Shown here: one piece after another, positions 1 to 5,260 of the stretch | Layout: every line of letters starts with the position of its first letter | Numbering within the stretch: position 1 is the stretch's first letter | Assembly (NCBI GenBank): GCA_016935045.1 | Contig: JAFGRS010000740.1 | Coordinates: forward strand, 1-5,930 | From: Lentisphaeria bacterium | GTDB lineage: Bacteria > Verrucomicrobiota > Lentisphaeria > Oligosphaerales > JAFGRS01 | Length of the DNA stretch: 5,930 nt | Direction of reading: 5' to 3' | Notes under the pieces: model-generated | Databases searched by the model: none | Told to the model about the DNA's origin: nothing | What the model saw: only the letters and a program-made list of their open reading frames with translations | Position numbers and translations under genes: made by a program

Positions 1-75
1 ATGTGCAGGATGATTGGTACAGGGAGATGTCCCTTCACTGATTCCCCGGTTGCGCCTGACGCCCGGGGATAGCTC

Positions 76-80
76 AGGAG
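76..80 (+). promoter_or_regulatory. Shine-Dalgarno site of the beta-propeller gene
   Basis: AGGAG lies 7 nt before the ATG at 88. This fixes the start at 88 and argues against the overlapping frame that could begin with TTG at 81, which would start directly after this site with no spacing. Confidence 0.75.
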
Positions 81-87
81 TTGCCCC

Positions 88-2262
88 ATGAGAAGCATTC
101 GCTATCTGCTGCTGTTTGCGGCTGTCGCGATGTTTGTGCCGGTTGCGCCGACCGCCGCGGCCCGGCGGGCGCCGCGTCGGTTCCGCACCTACACCCAGCT
201 GGCGCGTTCCCTGCGCCGGCGGGAGTACCGCGATGCGTTCGAGGTGCTGGATTCCCGCGTGGGGGCGGCCCTCGGGGTGGCCGATGTCGCTTCCGCCGGG
301 GTCCTGCCTGTGGCCGCGGCCATGGCGGACGCGGTGGGGGCCGCCTACTCCGAGACGAACGTCCAAGTCGCCGGCGTGGACGAAGGCGACCTGGTGAAGA
401 CGGACGGGGACGTGATCTATGCCATCAGCCGCAATCGCCTCGCGGTGATCCGCGCCCTCGGCGATGCCGACGACTCCGGGACTCCGGCCGGGCTGGAACT
501 GCTGGCTCTGAAGCAACTGGACGTGCCTGGGTTCCACGCCTCGGAACTGTACCTGCACGGCAACCTGCTGGTGGTGGTGGGCATGGCCTACGACTTCCAC
601 TGGATCCTGCCGCCCATCGACCCCATCATCCTCGATGGCGTCGTCCTCAACGGCGACGGCACCAAGATGATGTGGTACGTGCAGCCCATGTCCCGCACCG
701 TCGCTCTCGTGTTCGACGTCTCCGAGCCGGAACAGACGACCCAGATCCGCAGGATCGAGCTGGAGGGGTCCTTCCTGGCCAGCCGCCGCATCGGGGACAC
801 TCTCTACCTGCTGGCGCGGGCCTATCCGTCCCTCGAGGCCGTGGCCGAGACGTCGCGACGCAATGCCGGACCGGGGCTGGTGCCACGGGTGAGCGATTCC
901 CTCGACGGCGGGGACTTCGAGGACCTTCCGGCAAGAGCCGTGTATCGCCTGCTGGACAGCTTCGAGGCGGCCTACCTGGTCATTGGCGTCCTCGACCTGA
1001 GCGACCCGGCGGGCGCCTTTGGGACCCAGGCATTCCTGGGGGCCGGGAACACCGTCTACGCCTCCAAGGACAGCCTCTATGTGGCCTCGTCCTCGTGGTA
1101 CTGGCGCCCCATCCTCATGGCCGAACCGGGAACCCCCGACGGGGTCAACCGGGAGTCCACCACAGTGTACCGCTTCGCCCTGAACGGCATGGAGGTGACC
1201 TTCGTGGGGGCCGGCGAGGTCCCCGGCCGCGTCCTCAACTCGTTCTCCATGGACGAGCACGAGGGCGTCTTCCGCATCGCCACCACCTCCCACGCCAATT
1301 TCTGGACCGAAGAGGTCAGCAGCAATGCCATCTACGCCCTGGACGCGGAGCTGAAGCCATTGGGGCAGATCACGGGGTTGGCGCCCGGGGAACGCATCTA
1401 CGCGGCGCGCTTCCTGGGACCGCGCTGCTATCTGGTGACCTTCGAGCAGATCGATCCCCTGTTTGTCATCGGCCTCGATGACCCGTCGGCACCCGAGGTG
1501 CTGGGGGAACTCAAGATCCCCGGCTACAGCTCGTACCTGCATCCGGTCGACGCGACCCACCTCATCGGCTTCGGCAAGGATGTCACGCTGGTGGAGACCT
1601 ACTGGGCCCCCGACGGCACGCCCTACGAACAGGGCCTCAAGCTCAGCCTGTTCGACGTGGCGGACGCCGCCCATCCGCTGGAACTCGACACCGAGATCAT
1701 CGGGGTGCGGGGTTCCTACTCGGAAGCCCTGTACAACCACCATGCCTTCCTCTATGCTCCGGAGCGGAGGTACCTTGCGTTCCCGTGCACGGTCCGCGAG
1801 TACCTCGATGGCACGGCGCCTCCCGAGCCCTGGCAGATGGGGGATTTCGTCTTCCAGGGGGTTCTCGCCTACAGCGTCACCCCGGAGGGGCGTTTCGAGA
1901 AGCTCGGGGGCGTGACCCATATCGAGGACTACACGTCCCTGCTCTGGGACGCGCCGCCGGGACGGTCTGTCCAGCGGGCCCTGCTGATCGGGGATGTTCT
2001 GCACACGCTCTCGGAGAGCAGGGTGATGGCCAGCACCGCGGACACCCTCGAGGAACTCGACGCGGTGGAGATTCCCGCGCCGCCGGAGGACGATCCCCCG
2101 CCGATCCATTACTGGCTGATGGTGGATGCGGTGCCCGAGGCCGGGGCCGGGGCTGGGGCTGGGGCCGGCAGCGAGGGGGATGTGGACGGCGCCTTCGGGA
2201 CGGCGCAGGCCGCCGGGACTGCGCTCGGGTCCTGGCTGCGGCAGTTCATCGAGGCGCGCTAG
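88..2262 (+). CDS. Secreted beta-propeller domain protein (COG4880 / Beta_propel PF09826 type)
   Basis: This 724-aa protein looks like the bacterial and archaeal family of secreted proteins with a beta-propeller distantly related to WD-40 repeats. Residues 1-25 form a signal peptide: a basic start (MRSIR), a hydrophobic core, and a likely cleavage site near PTAAA. Residues 30-60 are basic and helical. The family hallmark NVQVAGVDEGDLVKTDGD follows at 91-108, running into the first blade strands (VIYAISRNRLAVI). Blade-like repeats continue to about residue 645, with short strands such as LYLHGNLLVVVG (155-165), ALVFDVSEP (206-214), LYVASSSWYW (330-339), VFRIATTSHANFW (394-406), CYLVTFEQIDPLFVIGLDDPSAPEVLG (447-473), and a late blade containing LFDVADAAHPLELD (521-534). 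The C-terminus is acidic and proline-rich (about 656-673), followed by an Ala-Gly run (685-694) and a short amphipathic tail. I see no catalytic motif or membrane anchor. The family's function is not established; a protein- or ligand-binding role outside the cytoplasm is inferred. The start is supported by AGGAG 7 nt upstream. It is separated from the transporter genes by 327 bp, so co-transcription is not implied. Confidence 0.85.
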   Translation: MRSIRYLLLFAAVAMFVPVAPTAAARRAPRRFRTYTQLARSLRRREYRDAFEVLDSRVGAALGVADVASAGVLPVAAAMADAVGAAYSETNVQVAGVDEGDLVKTDGDVIYAISRNRLAVIRALGDADDSGTPAGLELLALKQLDVPGFHASELYLHGNLLVVVGMAYDFHWILPPIDPIILDGVVLNGDGTKMMWYVQPMSRTVALVFDVSEPEQTTQIRRIELEGSFLASRRIGDTLYLLARAYPSLEAVAETSRRNAGPGLVPRVSDSLDGGDFEDLPARAVYRLLDSFEAAYLVIGVLDLSDPAGAFGTQAFLGAGNTVYASKDSLYVASSSWYWRPILMAEPGTPDGVNRESTTVYRFALNGMEVTFVGAGEVPGRVLNSFSMDEHEGVFRIATTSHANFWTEEVSSNAIYALDAELKPLGQITGLAPGERIYAARFLGPRCYLVTFEQIDPLFVIGLDDPSAPEVLGELKIPGYSSYLHPVDATHLIGFGKDVTLVETYWAPDGTPYEQGLKLSLFDVADAAHPLELDTEIIGVRGSYSEALYNHHAFLYAPERRYLAFPCTVREYLDGTAPPEPWQMGDFVFQGVLAYSVTPEGRFEKLGGVTHIEDYTSLLWDAPPGRSVQRALLIGDVLHTLSESRVMASTADTLEELDAVEIPAPPEDDPPPIHYWLMVDAVPEAGAGAGAGAGSEGDVDGAFGTAQAAGTALGSWLRQFIEAR
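2143..2166 (+). repeat. (GGGGCY)4 hexanucleotide tandem repeat inside the beta-propeller gene
   Basis: Four perfect tandem units (GGGGCC, GGGGCT, GGGGCT, GGGGCC) lie in the coding strand and encode an alternating Ala-Gly run near the C-terminus (about residues 685-694). The flanking GAGGCC (2137-2142) looks like a degenerate fifth unit. Four G4 runs separated by 2-nt spacers match the formal G-quadruplex pattern on the sense strand and mRNA. The unit length is a multiple of three, so copy-number change would keep the frame. Confidence 0.85.
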
Positions 2263-2300
2263 TACGCTGTCCTCCAGGTTCCTTTGCGGACACGGCTCAC

Positions 2301-2367
2301 CGAAAGGTTCGCCCTCCAGAGTTCGCATCGATTGCATATCTGTAGGATGGAGGGCGAAGCCGTTTCG
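2301..2367 (+). repeat. Long bulged inverted repeat downstream of the beta-propeller gene
   Basis: TTCGCCCTCCA (2308-2318) is the exact reverse complement of TGGAGGGCGAA (2348-2358), an 11-bp perfect stem. Pairing extends outward through GG (2306-2307) with CC (2360-2361), then CGAAA (2301-2305) with TTTCG (2363-2367), with single-base bulges at G2359 and G2362. The total is 18 pairs around a 29-nt loop (2319-2347) that is more AT-rich than its surroundings. It starts about 40 bp after the stop codon. There is no T-run after it, so it is not a standard intrinsic terminator. It could protect the mRNA 3' end, aid termination, or be a dispersed extragenic palindrome. Confidence 0.7.
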
Positions 2368-2393
2368 AGGTCGTCCAGAAAGGGGTCTCCCGC

Positions 2394-2418
2394 CTCCACT
2401 GTCCTTGCGGCAGTGGAG
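2394..2418 (+). repeat. 8-bp hairpin overlapping the second long inverted repeat
   Basis: CTCCACTG (2394-2401) pairs perfectly with CAGTGGAG (2411-2418) around a 9-nt loop. The right arm shares bases 2413-2418 with the left arm of the 12-bp stem at 2413-2474, so in RNA the two structures cannot form together. Confidence 0.55.
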
Positions 2419-2474
2419 CGAAGATTGGGGCTGACGGGGCGAGTCGATGCCCTTTTTCTCCGTCTTCGCTCCAC
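2413..2474 (+). repeat. 12-bp perfect inverted repeat upstream of the transporter operon
   Basis: GTGGAGCGAAGA (2413-2424) is the exact reverse complement of TCTTCGCTCCAC (2463-2474), with 38 nt between. Inside the loop, GGGC (2437-2440) can pair with GCCC (2449-2452), directly followed by five Ts (2453-2457). The arm core TGGAGCGAAG resembles TGGAGGGCGAAG in the upstream inverted repeat, suggesting related elements. The right arm ends 115 bp before the binding-protein start, so it could lie in the operon leader, but the transcription start is not visible. Confidence 0.65.
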
Positions 2475-2577
2475 CGAGTTCGTCTCGGCGGGGAACCGGC
2501 TGCCCCGGTAGCGGAGGGAGGAGGGGTATTGCCCTCGCGCCGGGAAGCAGGGGAAGCGGTCGGCACGGCATGGCGGC

Positions 2578-2582
2578 AGGAG
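2578..2582 (+). promoter_or_regulatory. Shine-Dalgarno site of the solute-binding protein gene
   Basis: AGGAG lies 7 nt before the ATG at 2590. This matches the arrangement at the beta-propeller gene and fixes the start. The ATG at 2570 is in another frame. Confidence 0.75.
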
Positions 2583-2589
2583 CAACGGG

Positions 2590-4065
2590 ATGCGGCGTGT
2601 GCATCTGGGTCTGCTGGGCGTTCTGGCCCTGGTGGTGGCGGCAGCGGTTTTCGAGCGTCCTCCGGGGCTGCGGGATTTCGATCCCGAATTGCACGGGGAG
2701 TTCGAGGACACCTGGGGCGACCGGGTGCATATCGCCTACTGGGAGAAGTGGGGCAGCTTCGAGCGGGACGCCTGCCAGGCCATGGTGGACGCCTTCAACC
2801 GCAGCCAGAGGGAGGTCTTCGTCCACTATGTCAACACCTCCCAGGTGGATCGCAAGTCCATGCTGGCCATCATCGGCGGCGATCCTCCGGACGTGGTGGG
2901 TCTGTGGGCCAACAATGTGCAGCCCTTCGTCGCCGCCGCGGCCCTCCTGCCCCTCGATGACCTGATGCGGCAAGCGGGACTCGACCCGGAGCGCTACACC
3001 CCGCAGTACCTGGAGATCGGCACGCACGAGGGGCGCGTCTACGCCCTGCCCACCACTCCGGCCTCCGTGGCGCTGTTCTACAACAGGGACCACTTCGCCG
3101 CGAAGGCGGATGCCCTGCGCGCGGCGGGGCTCGACCCGGAGCGCCCCCCGGCGACCATCGAGGAACTCGACCGCTACGCCGATGTTCTCAACGAGTTCGA
3201 GGCGGATGGGACGCCCCGCATCATGGGCTTTCTGCCCACCGAGCCGGGGTGGTGGAACGCGTTCTGGGGGTATTACTTCGGCGGCACGCTCTACGATCCC
3301 GAGGGGGACCGGGTCACGCCGGACGCCCCGGCCAACCTGCGGGCCATGCTCTGGATCAAGCGCTATGCGGAGAAGTATGGCCGTGACCGGCTCCTGCAGT
3401 TCCGTTCGGGGTTCGGCACCTTCGATTCCCCCAACAACGCCTTCATCGAGGGGAAGGTATCCATGGAGATGCAGGGCGTCTGGTTTCCCAACTTCATCCG
3501 CCGCCACCGTCCGCACCTGCGTTTCGGGGTAGCGCCGTTCCCCGCGCTGGCGGGGCTGCCGGGGCCGGTTTCGTACCTGGATGCGGACGTGATCGCCATT
3601 CCGCGGGGCTGCAAGCATCCGGAGGAGGCCTGGCGGTTCGTCTGTTTTGCGCAGCGGGAGGGGTTGGAGATCCTCTGCCGTCTGCAAGGCAAGCACATGC
3701 CCGTGCGCGAGCCGCCGGAGCTGTTCCGGCAGGGCCATCCCAACCTCGAACTGGACGTCTTCGAGCGCGTCGCCGCCTCGCCGCACTCCTTCATCCGCCC
3801 CCGGCTCGGCATCTGGCAGGAATACCAGGACGAACTGGGGCGCGCCTTCGACCACATCTGGAATCACCCCGTGCCCGAGGCGGAACTCGAAGGCCTGCGC
3901 GGCAAGGCCCTCGAGGCCCGCATCGACGCCCTCTGCCTGCCGGAAATCCGCGATACCTACGCCCGCGTGCGCGAGACCATCCAGAGGAAATACGAGAACG
4001 ACAAGGCGCGCCAGGCCAGCCGCGCCCGCGAACCCCAGGGCAATCCCCCTGCACCCGGGAGCTGA
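2590..4065 (+). CDS. Extracellular solute-binding protein, family 1, of a carbohydrate ABC importer
   Basis: This 491-aa protein has the sequence style of MalE/UgpB-like sugar-binding proteins, which capture sugars outside the cytoplasmic membrane and deliver them to a two-subunit permease. Residues 1-23 are a basic start plus a hydrophobic segment. There is no lipobox cysteine, so it is either cleaved by signal peptidase I (possible AAA site at 17-19) or kept as an N-terminal anchor. The mature domain begins with a strand and aromatic motif, VHIAYWEKWGSFERD (46-60), then a helix ending VDAFNRSQ (66-73). GGDPPDVVGLWANNV (96-110) is the classic 'G..PDV' hinge of this family. LPTTPASVALFYNRDHF (153-169) is the second family hallmark ('P.....L.YN...F'). 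The aromatic stretch GWWNAFWGYYFGG (220-232) probably lines the sugar site, and AFIEGKVSMEMQGVW (284-298) matches the conserved 'F..GK.AM...G.W' element. The tail (470-491) is charged and proline-rich. It is somewhat longer than the usual 420-450 aa. The next gene starts 6 bp later. The sugar cannot be named from sequence. Confidence 0.9.
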   Translation: MRRVHLGLLGVLALVVAAAVFERPPGLRDFDPELHGEFEDTWGDRVHIAYWEKWGSFERDACQAMVDAFNRSQREVFVHYVNTSQVDRKSMLAIIGGDPPDVVGLWANNVQPFVAAAALLPLDDLMRQAGLDPERYTPQYLEIGTHEGRVYALPTTPASVALFYNRDHFAAKADALRAAGLDPERPPATIEELDRYADVLNEFEADGTPRIMGFLPTEPGWWNAFWGYYFGGTLYDPEGDRVTPDAPANLRAMLWIKRYAEKYGRDRLLQFRSGFGTFDSPNNAFIEGKVSMEMQGVWFPNFIRRHRPHLRFGVAPFPALAGLPGPVSYLDADVIAIPRGCKHPEEAWRFVCFAQREGLEILCRLQGKHMPVREPPELFRQGHPNLELDVFERVAASPHSFIRPRLGIWQEYQDELGRAFDHIWNHPVPEAELEGLRGKALEARIDALCLPEIRDTYARVRETIQRKYENDKARQASRAREPQGNPPAPGS

Positions 4066-4071
4066 ACCACC

Positions 4072-5259
4072 ATGCCCCTGCGGACCCAGACACGACAGAA
4101 CCTGACCGGGTTGGGCTTCGTCGCGCCTTGGCTGGTCGCCCTGGCCGTGTTCATCGGCTACCCCTTCCTGGCAGGCCTCACCTTCAGTTTCTGCGATTTT
4201 CCACCCCTGAAGGGTCCCCTCTTCATCGGCACGGAAAACTACGCCGAACTCCTGCGGGACCCGGTGTTCCACCGGACCCTGGGCGTCACCCTCGTCTATG
4301 CCTCCGTCAGCATTCCGTTGGGGGTGCTGCTGGCCCTGACCCTGGCGTTGCTCCTGAACAGCCGCATCCGTGGACTGGCGTTCTACCGGGTCGTTTTCTA
4401 TCTGCCGCACCTGGTGCCCACGGTTGTCGTGGCCCTGCTCTGGCTCTGGATCTTCAACCCGAAGTTCGGCATTCTGAATCTGTTTCTGGGTGCGGGGATG
4501 GGGGCGGCGCGGGCCTGGACGGACCGTTTCTTCGACCTCGAGGCGGCGGGGCGTGGGGTCCTGGCGTGCCGTTGGTGGGCGCTGGCCCTGCCGACGGTGC
4601 CCGGGATCCTGTTCTGCGTGTCGGCACTGCCCTGGCGGGTCGGTGCGGGAGGCGGCAGGAACCCGGTTCGGCTCTGGCTGCGTGTTGCTGCATGGGTCTC
4701 CGCGGGGCTGGCGTGCGTCAGTGTGCTGGTGGCGCTGGGATACCGCTTTCTGCCGCGGGACATGGAGAAGCTGGCTTCGCCCGGCTGGCTTTCCGACGCT
4801 GCTTCCTTTCCGTCGGTTGTGCCCTTTGCCCCGGCGTGGGCGCTCTGGGCCATCGTCATCATGGGGATGTGGGGGGTCGGGCAGATGGCCGTGATCTACC
4901 TCGCCAAGCTGCAGGATGTCCCCTTCGATCTGTACGAGGCCGCGGACATGGATGGCGCGAGCTGGTGGCAGAAGACGCGTCACATCACCGTGCCGTTGAT
5001 CTCCCCGGTGATTCTCTTCAACGTCGTGATGGCTATCATCGGCACCTTCCAGATCTTCGCCGAACCGTACATCATGACCCGGGGAGGGCCCGAGGACAAG
5101 ACGCGCTTCGTCGCCATGTTCATTTACGATCAGGCGTTCCAGTACCAACGCGTCGGCTATGCTTCGGCCGTAGCCTGGGTGTTGTTCCTGATGATCGTCG
5201 CGCTGACGCTGGTGGCGTTCCGCGTTTCGAGGCGCCACGTGTACTACGCCGGGAGGTAG
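4072..5259 (+). CDS. Sugar ABC transporter permease, MalF/UgpA-like, with an inserted two-helix segment
   Basis: This is one of two membrane subunits forming the translocation path of the importer in the cytoplasmic membrane. Core helices are visible at about 15-39, 68-95, 104-128, 255-278, 309-329 and 364-385. The cytoplasmic EAA loop, which docks on the ATPase, is intact: EAADMDGASWWQKTRHITVP (289-308). Family elements LPHLVPTVVVALLWLWIFNPKFGILN (111-136) and GTFQIFAEPYIMTRGGP (324-340) are also clear. The family is usually about 290-310 aa; this one is 395 aa. The excess sits at about 145-237, between core helices 3 and 4, and contains two further hydrophobic segments (about 166-187 and 203-226). 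These are joined by an Arg-rich link (189-204), which the positive-inside rule would place in the cytoplasm, keeping the core topology. The start follows a weak GGGAG (4057-4061), 10 nt upstream. The gene begins 6 bp after the binding-protein stop and is followed after 1 bp by the second permease. Confidence 0.9.
   Translation: MPLRTQTRQNLTGLGFVAPWLVALAVFIGYPFLAGLTFSFCDFPPLKGPLFIGTENYAELLRDPVFHRTLGVTLVYASVSIPLGVLLALTLALLLNSRIRGLAFYRVVFYLPHLVPTVVVALLWLWIFNPKFGILNLFLGAGMGAARAWTDRFFDLEAAGRGVLACRWWALALPTVPGILFCVSALPWRVGAGGGRNPVRLWLRVAAWVSAGLACVSVLVALGYRFLPRDMEKLASPGWLSDAASFPSVVPFAPAWALWAIVIMGMWGVGQMAVIYLAKLQDVPFDLYEAADMDGASWWQKTRHITVPLISPVILFNVVMAIIGTFQIFAEPYIMTRGGPEDKTRFVAMFIYDQAFQYQRVGYASAVAWVLFLMIVALTLVAFRVSRRHVYYAGR
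4504..4782 (+). other. Insertion region in the MalF-like permease (about residues 145-237)
   Basis: Usual permeases of this family pass from the 'NP.FG..N' element to the helix before the EAA loop with only 25-30 residues between. Here about 93 extra codons intervene, encoding an acidic start (DRFFDLEAAG, 151-160), two hydrophobic stretches, an Arg-rich connector and a charged stretch (RDMEKL, 229-234). Reading frame and GC-rich codon use are continuous with the rest of the gene, so this is not a recent insertion by eye. The boundaries are estimates. Confidence 0.65.
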
Positions 5260-5260
5260 C

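Larger units (their letters stand above)
2263..2589. other. Non-coding gap with several inverted repeats
   Basis: No convincing gene lies between the beta-propeller stop and the start of the binding-protein gene. Open frames crossing this stretch on either strand have low-complexity, Arg/Ser/Pro-rich products typical of GC-rich shadows. The gap holds two long inverted repeats (2301-2367 and 2413-2474), a short hairpin at 2394-2418, and minor stems at 2474-2488 (CCGAG/CTCGG) and 2490-2506 (GGGG/CCCC). I found no convincing sigma-70 -35/-10 pair. The promoter of the transporter operon is nevertheless expected here, since the operon follows. Confidence 0.7.

Noticed and set aside
21..34. AGGGA/TCCCT hairpin with a 4-nt loop near the left edge
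   Set aside because: A 5-bp stem without a T-run or any conserved context is common by chance in GC-rich DNA.
14..42. TTGGTA and ACTGAT with 17-bp spacing as a promoter for the beta-propeller gene
   Set aside because: It matches only 4 of 6 and 3 of 6 consensus positions, which is not distinguishable from background.
1..72. Short open frame from the first base (ATG at 1, stop at 70-72), 23 codons
   Set aside because: It touches the window edge, is too short to judge, has no visible upstream context, and its product resembles nothing I recognise. It could also be the end of a cut gene.
81..1481. Alternative + strand frame of 466 codons over the beta-propeller gene
   Set aside because: It would start with TTG immediately after the Shine-Dalgarno and yields an Arg-rich low-complexity product. 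The frame from 88 has a signal peptide and the family hallmark.
2343..2348. TAGGAT as a -10 box for the transporter operon
   Set aside because: No acceptable -35 lies 16-18 bp upstream, and the site sits at the base of the long inverted repeat.
2436..2457. GGGC/GCCC stem followed by TTTTT as an intrinsic terminator of the beta-propeller gene
   Set aside because: The stem is only 4 bp (5 with a wobble) with an 8-nt loop, and it lies about 175 bp past the stop. It is too weak to call as a stand-alone terminator and is kept only as part of the possible leader structure.
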